The notes under the pieces: generated by a model
What the model was told of the DNA's origin: nothing
What the model saw: only the letters and a program-made list of their open reading frames with translations
Database searches by the model: none
From: Flavimarina sp. Hel_I_48
GTDB lineage: Bacteria > Bacteroidota > Bacteroidia > Flavobacteriales > Flavobacteriaceae
Assembly: GCF_000733945.1 (NCBI RefSeq)
Contig: NZ_JPOL01000002.1
Span: 320,001-384,000, forward strand
Direction: 5' to 3'
DNA: 64,000 bases
Program-made: the position numbers and the translations under genes
Part shown: piece by piece, positions 8,410 through 18,914 of the stretch
Layout: the number at the start of each line of letters is the position of its first letter
Numbering within the stretch: position 1 is the stretch's first letter

Positions 8410-8512
8410 ACATTTCTTTTCCATTCCCAAAGTTCATTTCCCCATACCTATAATCATACTTTTCAGGATACCCTCCAAAGGGTCATTTTAGAATTTCAGC
8501 TCTTCCTTTACT
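8410..8512 (+). repeat. Dispersed intergenic repeat, copy 2 (second half only)
   Basis: Holds only the second half of the element: AAAGTTCATTTCCCC, CATACCTATAATCATAC, then ACCCT-CCAA-AGGGT as a small hairpin, and GAATTTCAGCTCTTCC. The first half is absent. It lies in the 365-bp gap between the 2H gene and the molybdenum enzyme gene; the rest of that gap holds nothing recognised. Confidence 0.7.
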
Positions 8513-8705
8513 TTATAAAAGTATAAATGTATTTGATATATTAATGTGGATTGTTTTCATGGTAGGATTCAAAATTCTATTTATACATATTACTTTTTAT
8601 CTAACCAATTTTACTGATTGTAAACAGTTTCCACACAAAACGTTAATAAGAGATCAGTAATTTCACTAACTTAGGTTCTTAAAACAGGACTGAAAAACCT
8701 TCATT

Positions 8706-10949
8706 ATGTCAAAAACCAAAACTTCCTTAAACAGACGGTCATTTTTAAAATCTACGGCTCTTGCTGGTGGTGGAATGATGCTCGGTTTTAACTGGCTGCT
8801 GTATTCAAAAACCGATAATAACAGTATTGCTGCAGAAGATATCCCTGAAGAATGGTATAATCTCAACGCATATTTAAAGATCGCGAAAGACGGGAAGGTC
8901 ACGATTATGGCTCCCAACCCGGAATTTGGCCAGAATGTAAAAACTTCCCTGCCCATGATCGTTGCAGAAGAACTGGATGTGGCGTGGGACGATGTTGTGG
9001 TAGAGCAGGCACCTTATAATATGGACTTATATACGCGTCAGTTTGCCGGGGGAAGTCAGTCTGTACGCCAGGGCTGGAATGGACTGCGAACAGCTGGCGC
9101 GGCCGCACGCCAAATGCTGGTAAATGCAGCAGCACAGCAATGGAACGTTCCTGCTTCTGAAATTACCACCGAAAGCGGATTGCTCAAAAATTCCAGTGGC
9201 AAATCAATGAAATATGGTGAAATAGCTTCTTCCGCAGCAAAAATGGAAGTGCCGGAAACCACCAATTTAAAAAAAGTTGAAGATTTCACCATAATCAGCA
9301 CTTCAAAAAAGAACGTTGAGCTTCCGGCAATCGTCAGTGGCAAACCACTCTTTGGCCTTGATTATAAAGTTGAGGGTATGAAATACGCCACTATCGCACA
9401 TCCTCCCGCTTTTGGCATGAAACTGAAGTCCGTGGATCATGCACAGGCGCGAAAAATGCCAGGAATTCTCGATATTTTTACCATAGATGTATACAAGGAT
9501 GATTATGAACTGAACATTTTTGACACTGTTACCTTCAATAAACTGGTTGTGGTTGTGGGAGAAAGTACCTGGCAGGTAATTCAGGCAAAAAAAGCCCTAA
9601 AACTGGAGTGGGAACAATTTGCCGAATACACCCAAAAAATGAGTGTTTTTGGTAATAAATCGGAAAAAACCATTCCATCTGGACTGGAAAACACCGATGC
9701 TCATTTTGAGCAGATGGAGGCCAAATCGCAACAACCGGCCAAAGAGTTACGTAAAGATGGCGACCCGGAGGGCGCATTTAAAAATGCAGCAAAAATTATA
9801 GAAAGCACCTATACCGCTCCCTTTCTGGCCCACAACGCCATGGAACCGATCAATTTTTTTGCAAATGTTACGCCTGAAAAAGCTACACTTGCCGGCCCCT
9901 TGCAAGCGCCGCAGTTTACAGAGGGTACAGTAGCGGCACGATTGGGAATGGATGCCTCACAAATAGATATTATAATGACCCGCATGGGGGGCGGTTTTGG
10001 CAGAAGGGCCTACTCGCACGAACTCGTGGAAGCTGCCGTAATTTCCCAGAAAATTAAAAGTCCGGTGAAGCTTTTCTACACCCGGGAGGAGGACATGACC
10101 TATGGTATTTACCGTCCGGCCTATCACGTAAAATTTAGAGCGGCTCTTGATGAAAACAATAACCTGACCGCTTATCATGTGAAAGGCGGTGGTATTCCCG
10201 AAGGTCCCATTCATGAAAACAGATTCCCTGCCGGCGCGGTAGATCATTATCTGGCCGAATCCTGGGAGATAAATTCCAACATTACCATTGGCGCCTTTCG
10301 AGCACCGGGATCTAATTTTATGGGCGCTTCGGAACAGGCTTTCCTGGATGAAGTCGCCATCGCTGCCGGAAAAGATCCCATCGACTTTAGAGTTGCCCTT
10401 TTTGAAAGAGCCATAAACAATCCCGTAGGCAAAGACAACGATTATGATGCCAAGCGGTACATGGAAGTTTTAAAACTGGTACGGGAAAAATCAAACTGGG
10501 ATGCCTCAAAAATGGGTGTTTATAGGGGTGTAGCGGCATATTATTGCCATAACTCCTACGTGGCTCATGTGGTGGATCTAAAAATGGAAAACGACAAACC
10601 GGTTTTTGATAAAATATACAGTGCGGTAGATTGTGGAATCGTGATCAATAAGGACGCTGCAAAGAATATGGTAGAAGGCGCGGTGACCGATGGACTGGGT
10701 AATGCGATGTTCGGTAAGATGACCTTTAAAAATGGTGTGCCTCAAAAGAGCAATTTTTACAACTATAAACTGATCCGGATTGATGAAGCGCCCAAAGATA
10801 TTGAAGTCCATTTTGTAGATAACGGCGCCGATCCCACCGGACTGGGCGAACCGCCCTTTCCTCCCATATTCGCGGCCTACACCAATGCGCTTTCCAGGGC
10901 AAGGAACAAACGGTTATACAACCATCCATTTACGGAAGCGGTATCATAG
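8706..10949 (+). CDS. Xanthine dehydrogenase-family molybdopterin-binding subunit (isoquinoline 1-oxidoreductase beta type)
   Basis: The product has 747 residues. A twin-arginine signal (R10-R11 in NRRSFLKS, then a hydrophobic Ala/Gly stretch) indicates folded export. The rest matches the IorB type of molybdenum hydroxylase: FGQNVKTSLPMIVAEEL near the N-terminus, the GGGFGRRAYSHE molybdopterin loop (about 429-440), APGSNFMGASEQAF, and a C-terminal GLGEPPFPP. These enzymes hydroxylate N-heterocycles or oxidise aldehydes with water as oxygen donor. The Fe-S and cytochrome subunits are close by but on the opposite strand. The substrate cannot be told from sequence. Confidence 0.87.
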   Translation: MSKTKTSLNRRSFLKSTALAGGGMMLGFNWLLYSKTDNNSIAAEDIPEEWYNLNAYLKIAKDGKVTIMAPNPEFGQNVKTSLPMIVAEELDVAWDDVVVEQAPYNMDLYTRQFAGGSQSVRQGWNGLRTAGAAARQMLVNAAAQQWNVPASEITTESGLLKNSSGKSMKYGEIASSAAKMEVPETTNLKKVEDFTIISTSKKNVELPAIVSGKPLFGLDYKVEGMKYATIAHPPAFGMKLKSVDHAQARKMPGILDIFTIDVYKDDYELNIFDTVTFNKLVVVVGESTWQVIQAKKALKLEWEQFAEYTQKMSVFGNKSEKTIPSGLENTDAHFEQMEAKSQQPAKELRKDGDPEGAFKNAAKIIESTYTAPFLAHNAMEPINFFANVTPEKATLAGPLQAPQFTEGTVAARLGMDASQIDIIMTRMGGGFGRRAYSHELVEAAVISQKIKSPVKLFYTREEDMTYGIYRPAYHVKFRAALDENNNLTAYHVKGGGIPEGPIHENRFPAGAVDHYLAESWEINSNITIGAFRAPGSNFMGASEQAFLDEVAIAAGKDPIDFRVALFERAINNPVGKDNDYDAKRYMEVLKLVREKSNWDASKMGVYRGVAAYYCHNSYVAHVVDLKMENDKPVFDKIYSAVDCGIVINKDAAKNMVEGAVTDGLGNAMFGKMTFKNGVPQKSNFYNYKLIRIDEAPKDIEVHFVDNGADPTGLGEPPFPPIFAAYTNALSRARNKRLYNHPFTEAVS

Positions 10950-11215
10950 AGAAGGTACTTATAAATTGATGCAATTAGCATCATGATAAATTTATTCCGG
11001 GTAGTCGGGGGAACAGCATCCCATCCTAAATTTGAAAATCAGGATTTTATAATATAAAATTCTGAAACAATCTCGATAGTTATCGAAACTAAGTGACTTA
11101 GTAGTCGCCTGAACTTATCCGATTTTCCATTCAAAACATTCGCTTTTGACCATGTATCAACACCGCGTTGCTGCTCTGTTTTACCAGATACTGTAAGAAA
11201 GTATGGGTAAGTCTA
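10950..11215. other. Gap between convergent molybdenum-enzyme genes
   Basis: This 266-bp gap holds small inverted repeats (TCGATA-GT-TATCGA near 11070; ACTAAG-TGA-CTTAGT near 11088) but no clear terminator with a T-run and no gene. Confidence 0.4.
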
Positions 11216-11866
11216 CTATTCTGAAGCTTCCGGGGCGTAAGCGCCATTTTTGAGCCAGGTAATCCATAATTTCTTGAATTCCTTATGGCTCATTGGAGGT
11301 TTTGATAAACCTTCTGCCGGACGCCAGCCTGCTTTAACCAGCGTATCATCGGCATGTTCAATAAGTTCTTTGATGGATTTATTTCCATTCTTTGATTTAT
11401 CAGTCAATTGTTTTGCGAGTTCAGGAGCTGATTTTCCTTCAAATACCATTTTCATATCTGCGGGTGGCAGGTGCCATTCCGGGTTTCCCGGGGGCGCATG
11501 CTCACCGGGCGAATTTTCGTTTTGATGACAGTTGGTACATTTCATTGCAAACATACCTTTCCCATCTTTCCCGCGCTGGGGAGACATACCGTGAAGATGA
11601 CTGTCCTCGCCCTGTAAAGGTACATCCCCTTTGGGATGGCAGTTCAAACAACGAGGGTGCATCAGCACCGTGTACACTTTTTTAAAGGCTTCTTTAGAAG
11701 CAATGCTATCCTGTTGGCCCGCAGGAAGCATGACATATGTCGCTTCCTCATTTATATAACCTGTGCGGCTCATAGCTATCGTAATTCCGGCAACCAATAG
11801 GATAAAAAGAATGCCCAAAAAATTTCGGCTTTTTAAAAAGGAAGGTTTTGATGTGGTATTGCTCAT
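11216..11866 (-). CDS. Isoquinoline 1-oxidoreductase-type cytochrome c subunit
   Basis: The product has 216 residues with an N-terminal membrane anchor (about 16-32) and two heme-binding CxxCH motifs, C73LNC76H77 and C110TNC113H114. It is probably the periplasmic electron acceptor that takes electrons from the 2Fe-2S subunit encoded 37 bp upstream. The C-terminal 100 residues (HLPPADMKMVFEGKS onward) match the domain found with IorA/IorB in Bacteroidota. It is convergent with the large subunit, which is unusual. Confidence 0.82.
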   Translation of the reverse strand: MSNTTSKPSFLKSRNFLGILFILLVAGITIAMSRTGYINEEATYVMLPAGQQDSIASKEAFKKVYTVLMHPRCLNCHPKGDVPLQGEDSHLHGMSPQRGKDGKGMFAMKCTNCHQNENSPGEHAPPGNPEWHLPPADMKMVFEGKSAPELAKQLTDKSKNGNKSIKELIEHADDTLVKAGWRPAEGLSKPPMSHKEFKKLWITWLKNGAYAPEASE

Positions 11867-11903
11867 GGTTTCTGTACTATGAAATTACTGTATAGCTTAA
11901 CGA

Positions 11904-12368
11904 TCAGGTACTACTCTTGTTGATTTCTGCGGCCCGGTGAATGGCTTTTCGGATTCTGGAATAGGTCCCACAACGGCAGATGTTACCGGACATGGAAATA
12001 TCAATATCCGCATCGGTGGGATTGGGATTTTCCCGAAGCAGGACCGCGGCAGACATGATCTGGCCGCTGTGGCAATATCCGCACTGGGGAACGTCAATTT
12101 CGGTCCACGCTTGCTGTACGGGATGATCGTGGTTTTCCGCCAGCCCTTCGATGGTAACCACTTCCTTACCTTCTGCCCTTTTTACCTTGGTCACACAGGA
12201 ACGGGCCCCCTGCCCATCCAAATGCACGACGCAGGCGCCGCACTGGGCCACCCCGCAGCCGTATTTAGTTCCCATTAGATCAAGATGATCACGCAGAACC
12301 CATAACAATGGAGTTTCAGGATCTACATCGACTTGCACTTGCTTATTATTTACGTTGAGTGAGATCAT
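11904..12368 (-). CDS. 2Fe-2S subunit of isoquinoline 1-oxidoreductase-type enzyme
   Basis: The product has 154 residues, the normal length for the small subunit. An N-terminal plant-ferredoxin domain has Cys38, Cys43, Cys46 and Cys58 ([10 protein letters not shown]). A C-terminal helical domain has Cys96, Cys99, Cys131 and Cys133 ([14 protein letters not shown]). Together they bind two 2Fe-2S clusters that pass electrons from the molybdenum cofactor to the cytochrome. There is no signal of its own, so it is probably exported with the Tat-bearing large subunit. It is co-directional with the cytochrome subunit and convergent to the large subunit. Confidence 0.88.
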   Translation of the reverse strand: MISLNVNNKQVQVDVDPETPLLWVLRDHLDLMGTKYGCGVAQCGACVVHLDGQGARSCVTKVKRAEGKEVVTIEGLAENHDHPVQQAWTEIDVPQCGYCHSGQIMSAAVLLRENPNPTDADIDISMSGNICRCGTYSRIRKAIHRAAEINKSST

Positions 12369-12484
12369 ATATTTAAAATTATTGTGTTCTAAATTTAATC
12401 AAAATTATGCGGATCTTCATTGACTACAAGGCTAAAACCACTCAGAATGAAGGTCTGAGATTCAAATTTCAATTTTTAGAGTAT

Positions 12485-13330
12485 TTATTTTGCGCGTTCC
12501 GAAAACCATTTAACACGGTCCGGGTCTCGATGATCAAAGAACTTTGTCTTTGAGGTGTTCATGCCTTTAATCGTGAGCATTTCCTCCCGGGTCAGTTCAA
12601 AGTCAAAGACATTGATATTTTCCTTTATCCGTGATGGTGTAACGGACTTTGGGATAACCACGATATTGCGCTGTATCATCCAACGTAAGGCAACCTGAGC
12701 AACCGATTTACCGTATTTCTTTCCGATCTCTGAAAGGGTGCCGTTAGTAAAAAAGTCGCTTTGCCCTTCCGCAAAAGGCGCCCATGATTCATGCTGAACC
12801 TTGTTTTCCTTCAGGATTTTATGATCTTCCTCGCGTTGATAATAGACGTGCGTTTCAATCTGGTTAACAGCAGGAACCACATTATTGAAACTGATTAAAT
12901 CAACAATCCTGTCGGGGAAAAAATTGCTCACGCCAATTGCTTTGGCCTTGCCTTCTTTATAAATATTTTCCAAAGCTCTCCACGATCCATATATATCGTT
13001 AAAGGGCTGATGCAGTAAATAAAGGTCCAAATAGTCCAATTGTAATTTTTCAATTGATATTTGAAAGGCTTTTTTTGCCTTTTCCTCACCATAATCCGAT
13101 ATCCAGAGCTTTGTGGTGATAAAAAGCTCTTCCCTGGGAATTCCACTTTCCTTTATGGCCTCGCCCACCGCATTCTCATTTTGATAGGCCTGCGCCGTAT
13201 CAATACTTCTATATCCCGCTTCAAGGGCAGTTAAAACACTTTTTTTACATTCATTGTAATCTGGTATTTGATATACGCCATAACCCAGGATGGGCATTTC
13301 CACTCCATTATTCAGTTTAACACTTTTCAT
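12485..13330 (-). CDS. Aldo/keto reductase (AKR5-like)
   Basis: The product has 281 residues from ATG at 13330. Key features are the N-terminal [18 protein letters not shown], the catalytic region [13 protein letters not shown] (Asp and Tyr), ELFITTKLW (Lys), and AIGVSNF and VIPKS for NADPH binding. The frame stays open to 13735, but the extra residues overlap the next gene and do not resemble the family, so the start just after MKSVKLNN's ATG is used. It lies 7 bp downstream of the decarboxylase-cupin gene. It reduces carbonyl compounds; substrate unknown. Confidence 0.87.
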   Translation of the reverse strand: MKSVKLNNGVEMPILGYGVYQIPDYNECKKSVLTALEAGYRSIDTAQAYQNENAVGEAIKESGIPREELFITTKLWISDYGEEKAKKAFQISIEKLQLDYLDLYLLHQPFNDIYGSWRALENIYKEGKAKAIGVSNFFPDRIVDLISFNNVVPAVNQIETHVYYQREEDHKILKENKVQHESWAPFAEGQSDFFTNGTLSEIGKKYGKSVAQVALRWMIQRNIVVIPKSVTPSRIKENINVFDFELTREEMLTIKGMNTSKTKFFDHRDPDRVKWFSERAK

Positions 13331-13337
13331 TGCTCTT

Positions 13338-14456
13338 TTATTTATCGTTATATTCTTTATCGGTAACTTCTTCCATCCACTGGGTGGGTCCATCACTTCT
13401 ACTGGTAATGGCAATTTGTACAAATCTTTCATCAGGGGAAGCGCCATGCCAGTGCGGTGTATTTGCAGGGCACTTGGTGACTTCGCCTTTTCGTAAAATT
13501 TTCTTTTCCTTACCTTTTTCCTGATAAAAACCCGATCCTGAGAGCGCCAGGATGATCTGCCCGTTAGGATGTTGATGCCAGAATGTGCGTGCTCCGGGTT
13601 CAAAAGTGACCACGCCTGCCGAATTCTTATTGACTTCGTCTGCCGTGACGAGCATATTGAGCCATGCGTTTCCGGTGAAGGCCGGATTTTCAATTCTTTC
13701 TCCACGTGGATACAATTGCTCCTTATCATAATCATCCGTGTTCTTTTCGGCGGGTTCTCCCGAAATAAGGGCGGCGACTATTGCTCTTCCCTCAAGAGCG
13801 GTTTTTTCATCTATTTCAGTTTCAACAATATCTGAGATCTGAAAAATCTGCGGTTCCGTAACTCCCAGGCGCATGGCAATTTTGATATGACCGGTGGCCA
13901 TGGGTGCCAGATCACCCAGGGTCAAAAGAGCAGCTACCGTTGCAATTTCACGTTCTTTAAAAGATAAAACCCCACGTTTAAATATATCGGCAAATAAGTG
14001 CTCTTTCAGAAAAACTTCAATAACAGGAACGGTCTTGGCATATCCTGCGGTCGGCCGGTCTTCAACTCCGGTCAATTCGGCCAGTACTTCTTTACCTATT
14101 TCGTACTTGTTGCCCGTTTTTAAAGAGATGGGTTCTTCGCCTGTTGGGTCTTCAATCCCACGATCTTCTCTATCGCTCAGCACATCCCTCAGGGTGTTAA
14201 TGGCCATAAGGCTGCGTGGAAAGCCACAGTAGGCATACAGATGAACCAGCTCTTCTTTAACCTTATTAATGGTGAGCCCGTTATCCAGCCCTTCCTGCAG
14301 CGCCGCTTCTAAGGTTTCAAGATCCCCTTTCGCGGTAGCTGCGGCTATTTGGGCAATGCTATATTCAGAAGGGTTCAGTTGCTCTGTTTGCGCATCCAGT
14401 TGATAATTGAAACCTACCAATAGCAGTATTAAAGCTGTATTTTTTATCCACTTCAT
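13338..14456 (-). CDS. Exported carboxymuconolactone decarboxylase-cupin fusion
   Basis: The product has 372 residues: a signal peptide (cleavage near LDAQTEQ, about residue 22), two carboxymuconolactone-decarboxylase/AhpD-like helical units (about 40-230), and a C-terminal cupin (about 260-360) with metal ligands in HQHPNGQ and a second-motif PHWHG. Separate genes for the two domains are common; the fusion is seen in oxidoreductase clusters like this one. The AhpD-type unit lacks a CxxC pair, so a peroxidase role is unlikely. It sits between flavodoxin (6 bp) and aldo/keto reductase (7 bp), clearly one operon. Confidence 0.82.
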   Translation of the reverse strand: MKWIKNTALILLLVGFNYQLDAQTEQLNPSEYSIAQIAAATAKGDLETLEAALQEGLDNGLTINKVKEELVHLYAYCGFPRSLMAINTLRDVLSDREDRGIEDPTGEEPISLKTGNKYEIGKEVLAELTGVEDRPTAGYAKTVPVIEVFLKEHLFADIFKRGVLSFKEREIATVAALLTLGDLAPMATGHIKIAMRLGVTEPQIFQISDIVETEIDEKTALEGRAIVAALISGEPAEKNTDDYDKEQLYPRGERIENPAFTGNAWLNMLVTADEVNKNSAGVVTFEPGARTFWHQHPNGQIILALSGSGFYQEKGKEKKILRKGEVTKCPANTPHWHGASPDERFVQIAITSRSDGPTQWMEEVTDKEYNDK

Positions 14457-14462
14457 AATCTT

Positions 14463-15077
14463 CTATTTTAGGATTTTAATTGCTCTTAACCAATCTTCCA
14501 CCTGTAATGAAACCTTTTGCTCACGGTCACCCTTTATCGCCAGAAGCACCCCTTGCTTTTCATAACCTCCTTCTACTGAAAATTCTTTTAGAATCTCACT
14601 GTTAAGGCATAGAGAACGAAGTTGCGCTAAAGATTGACCCAAACCATAACCGGCATTGGTATTGAAGGGGATGACCGTTTTCCCTGAAAGGTTATTTTCA
14701 TTTAAAAAACTCTTCATGGGTGGCGGTAGCTGCATATCCCAGGTGGGGAAACCTATAAAAACCGTATCGTAATTTTCCAGATTTTTGATTTTGGTCTTTA
14801 ATGGTGGAAGAAATCCATCTTCGTTTTCCTGATCTACCTGTGAAACAATTTTTTGATAATTTTCAGGATAAGGGTTTTCCTTTTCCAAAGCTACCAGTTT
14901 TCCACCCGTTTTCCGCTGAATCATTTCGGCGACGGTCTTTGTATTTTCAGTGCGCGATAAATACACGATCAATATTTTGTCCGGATCAGGAATAACCACA
15001 GACCCAGCATTAGCTTCCTTAGTATTTGAGGCATCGCAACTTGATAACATCAGGATAAAAGCGAGTAATTTTGTCAT
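14463..15077 (-). CDS. Flavodoxin-like lipoprotein
   Basis: The product has 204 residues. It begins with a short hydrophobic stretch ending in SSC (Cys14), which reads as a lipobox, followed by a flavodoxin domain: the phosphate loop SRTENTKTVAEM (about 45-56), IGFPTWDMQLPPPM, and the FMN-binding NTNAGYGLG. Flavodoxins carry electrons or, in this short-chain form, act as FMN-dependent reductases. A surface-anchored version would be unusual and depends on the start. The stop-to-start gap to the next gene is 6 bp. Confidence 0.8.
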   Translation of the reverse strand: MTKLLAFILMLSSCDASNTKEANAGSVVIPDPDKILIVYLSRTENTKTVAEMIQRKTGGKLVALEKENPYPENYQKIVSQVDQENEDGFLPPLKTKIKNLENYDTVFIGFPTWDMQLPPPMKSFLNENNLSGKTVIPFNTNAGYGLGQSLAQLRSLCLNSEILKEFSVEGGYEKQGVLLAIKGDREQKVSLQVEDWLRAIKILK

Positions 15078-15106
15078 GTTAATTCTCTTTCAAAATCGAG
15101 GTTCTA

Positions 15107-16753
15107 TTAAATCCCCCTTAATTGCAACTGATTTCTCAGTTCGGAAACCTTTTTAATGAGATCCAACCGCGCTTTTCTGGGATCTTTTTTACCTACTGCA
15201 GTACCATCAGGTTCAATATCAAGGATTTCGGTCTTCTTAAGGGTGAAAACAGGCCATTTTGGTAATCCTTTGCCATTAGGATCGCCGGTTTTGGCAAAGT
15301 TCACCCAATACTTATGCAGCGTTTCAGCAACTTTTTTATCCTTAGGGGTTGTCTCTGGGTTACCCCAACGGTCATCGAGATTATTGAAGACATAGGCTAC
15401 TTCAGAACCATGGCCCGCACCATAGGGCATTCTTTCCTTCATGGGATCTGGTACAAATCCGAACTGATATATATAAACCGGAGCTCCTTCTTCAACAAAA
15501 GCCTTGGCAGTAAATCGGCCTGGTTCTGCCCATACCCAGTCTGTATTGAATTTTGTAATGACTTCCGCAAATTCCTTGCTTCCATCAGGGTCATACGCTT
15601 GTTGCGCTTCCTCCTTGAAGTCCCCAAACAAAGCAAATAATTCTTCTTTTGAATTACTATTATTTACAAAACCACCTCCTATTTCTGCACTATTTGAGCC
15701 GATTATCAATGGGATATCGGCCTGTTTTCCGGAATTGTAAGCGCTTTCTGCCGTTTCTATCATCAGCTTACCGTCAAGGATGGGCCCTGAATATATGCGC
15801 GGGCCACCATCGCCATCGGTTTCCTGCCCGCCATCCACAATCTCCTCAACACTTAAAGCGCGAAGTTTAGCGAGTGCCGCGGCATCAGTTCCGGCAATGC
15901 CATGCTTTTTTGCAAAATTAATCCCGATGGTTTCGGCAGAAACAGGATAGAAGGGATCCGCGTTTTCTTCCCGTATTGGCCTTCCCGTTAGCACACCGTC
16001 ACGGCCTCCACCAGATTCACTGATCGCTTTTTGAAAAAGTCCTTTTGTACTTGGTATCGTCATGAGCGAATGTACCGATACACCCCCTGCGGAAAACCCA
16101 AAGATAGTTACATTTTCTGGATCACCCCCAAAGGCTGCAACGTTTTCATGTACCCACTCAAGGGCTGCAATCTGATCCATAAAGGCATAGCTACCTTTTT
16201 CTTCGTCAGGATGTTCTTCACTCAATGCAGGAAATGCAAAATGACCCAAACGCCCCAAACGATAATTAATGGTGATTAAAATGATTCCATCCTTGGCAAA
16301 TTCATTTCCTAATACTCCCGGATCAGCGCCACTGCCTCCCGTAAAACCCCCGCCATGAATCCAGACCATAACCGGTAATTCCGCATTTTTTTCAGCATCT
16401 TTAGGCCTCCACAGATTAAGGTAGAGGCAATCTTCTGAAGAGCCTTCGCTTATCGTGCCGGGAGCCCCACCCCAACCAGATTGGGCACAGTTCGCACCAT
16501 ATTGTGTAGCATCCAGTTCTCCTTCCCACGGAGTGACGGGCTGTGGTGGTCTCCAACGAAACTCACCCATGGGGGGAGCGGCAAATGGAATTCCCTTAAA
16601 GCTATCGACCTCCTCAGAAGATAATCCACGGATTATTCCCAAAGAGGTTTCTACCTTAGGAGCTTGGGCAGAAGCCAAATTATCTCCTGCCTGTTGCGCG
16701 TGTATCGTTAAACCAATACAAAGAACCAGTGCGGAAAAAAGTATTTTTTTCAT
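15107..16753 (-). CDS. Exported type B carboxylesterase
   Basis: The product has 548 residues with a signal peptide (about 1-20, ending IHAQQ). It shows the classic carboxylesterase/cholinesterase fold markers: oxyanion hole HGGG (133-136), nucleophile Ser221 in GFSAGG, the Glu of NSAEIGGG and the His of GAGHGSEV. It cleaves carboxylic esters or lactones in the periplasm. Its place in the run with decarboxylase-cupin, flavodoxin and reductases suggests that it opens an ester substrate for the same pathway. Confidence 0.88.
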   Translation of the reverse strand: MKKILFSALVLCIGLTIHAQQAGDNLASAQAPKVETSLGIIRGLSSEEVDSFKGIPFAAPPMGEFRWRPPQPVTPWEGELDATQYGANCAQSGWGGAPGTISEGSSEDCLYLNLWRPKDAEKNAELPVMVWIHGGGFTGGSGADPGVLGNEFAKDGIILITINYRLGRLGHFAFPALSEEHPDEEKGSYAFMDQIAALEWVHENVAAFGGDPENVTIFGFSAGGVSVHSLMTIPSTKGLFQKAISESGGGRDGVLTGRPIREENADPFYPVSAETIGINFAKKHGIAGTDAAALAKLRALSVEEIVDGGQETDGDGGPRIYSGPILDGKLMIETAESAYNSGKQADIPLIIGSNSAEIGGGFVNNSNSKEELFALFGDFKEEAQQAYDPDGSKEFAEVITKFNTDWVWAEPGRFTAKAFVEEGAPVYIYQFGFVPDPMKERMPYGAGHGSEVAYVFNNLDDRWGNPETTPKDKKVAETLHKYWVNFAKTGDPNGKGLPKWPVFTLKKTEILDIEPDGTAVGKKDPRKARLDLIKKVSELRNQLQLRGI

Positions 16754-16797
16754 ATATTAGTTATTAGAAACAATATTTATCACTAGACTTTTAAATC

Positions 16798-17262
16798 CTA
16801 ATGCTCTCCCGGTCCCCCTGTAAGCTGATTTACGAAGGATAGGTTTGCCAGTTTCCAACTCGTATCTTCTTTTACATAAACCTCTGTAACTATAAAATCA
16901 TGAGAAACCTCATTTCCCCCAACAACGGCCAGTAGCGTGATAGTACTCAAAACAATCGCTGTATTTTCTATGATATCTGCCGAAACCTTATGAATATCGG
17001 CTTTTTTGTACCAAATACCGCCAGTTTTTATGATCTGAACTTCCTGTTCTTTACCCCAGCTGCCGCCCATGTGCACAAACTGCGCTTTATCATGGAATAA
17101 TTCGGCAAGTTTATCAGCCTCCTTATCGGCCATCCACTGCCACTTTTTAGCGGAAAGATCCTTTATTTCGTTTTCCGTTTCGGTATCCTGAGCATTGATC
17201 TGACCACTGATCATAACTATAAAAATTGCGCATAAACCTTTGATGATTTTTGAATATCTCAT
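16798..17262 (-). CDS. Exported NTF2/SnoaL-like protein, copy A
   Basis: The product has 154 residues: a signal peptide (cleavage near INAQDTE) and a DUF4440/NTF2-like cone fold (KKWQWMADKEADKLAELFHD, AQFVHMGGSWGKEQEV, IWYKKADIHKV). It is closely similar to the next gene and lies 11 bp downstream of it, so the pair arose by tandem duplication. NTF2-like folds bind small hydrophobic molecules or act as isomerases; no catalytic assignment is possible here. Confidence 0.82.
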   Translation of the reverse strand: MRYSKIIKGLCAIFIVMISGQINAQDTETENEIKDLSAKKWQWMADKEADKLAELFHDKAQFVHMGGSWGKEQEVQIIKTGGIWYKKADIHKVSADIIENTAIVLSTITLLAVVGGNEVSHDFIVTEVYVKEDTSWKLANLSFVNQLTGGPGEH

Positions 17263-17273
17263 GTTTTTATATT

Positions 17274-17729
17274 TTAATGTACAATTTCATGGGTGTCCCT
17301 GACACTGCTGAAGGTAAGATCTAAAAGCTTCCAGGAATCACTTTGCTTTTGATAGATTTCAGTAACGGTAAATTCTGTTGTTACGTCACTTCCCCTAACA
17401 AAAGCGGTAAGGGTAATGCGGTTCCAAAGGATCGCGGTGTCGCCAAAGGTCTTTACCAGCACATCATGCACGTCGGCTTTTTTGTACCAGATACTTCCCG
17501 ATTTTATAATCTCCAGTTCACGTTCTTTGCACCAGGTGCCGCTCATATGTACAAATCTGGAATCAGCATCAAATAATTCATCCAGCTTTTCCACATTCTT
17601 ATCGGCCATCCATTGCCATTTTTGACCGGAAAGTTCTTTTATTTGGTCTTCTACCGCAGTTTCCTGCGCGTAGTTAAATTGGCTTAGAATGACTAGAAAA
17701 AGCCCTATAATCTGTGTTTTTATCTTCAT
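17274..17729 (-). CDS. Exported NTF2/SnoaL-like protein, copy B
   Basis: The product has 151 residues with signal peptide and NTF2-like domain (QKWQWMADKNVEKLDELFDA, RFVHMSGTWCKERELEIIKS). It shares the order and most core residues with copy A, but has Cys in TWCKE where copy A has Gly in SWGKE, and an extra hydrophobic start. It is the middle of the run from the aldo/keto reductase at 18751 to the reductase at 12485. Confidence 0.82.
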   Translation of the reverse strand: MKIKTQIIGLFLVILSQFNYAQETAVEDQIKELSGQKWQWMADKNVEKLDELFDADSRFVHMSGTWCKERELEIIKSGSIWYKKADVHDVLVKTFGDTAILWNRITLTAFVRGSDVTTEFTVTEIYQKQSDSWKLLDLTFSSVRDTHEIVH

Positions 17730-17767
17730 TTTTATTTATTTAAAATTTTATGGAATTTATAGTTTGA

Positions 17768-18763
<996 letters not shown>

Positions 18764-18880
18764 TTATTGGATATACAAATTTCCGGTAATACCATTAGGT
18801 ATATAGGATACATTTTACGGAGATACTTACCATTTTTACTGATTTGCCCTTTTGCTGTAAATTTCTAATAATCTGAATGG

Positions 18881-18888
18881 TATCTTTG
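18881..18888 (+). promoter_or_regulatory. Minus-7 box of the AraC regulator gene
   Basis: TATCTTTG matches the Bacteroidota TANNTTTG box and lies 27 bp before the ATG at 18915. A TTTG about 26 bp upstream (18851) could be the minus-33 element, though the gap is a little long. Confidence 0.5.
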
Positions 18889-18914
18889 TTTTTAGAAAAA
18901 CGAAGCACCCCATT

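Noticed and set aside
13331..13735. N-terminal extension of the aldo/keto reductase
   Set aside because: It overlaps the decarboxylase-cupin gene and does not resemble the family; the ATG at 13330 gives a normal enzyme.
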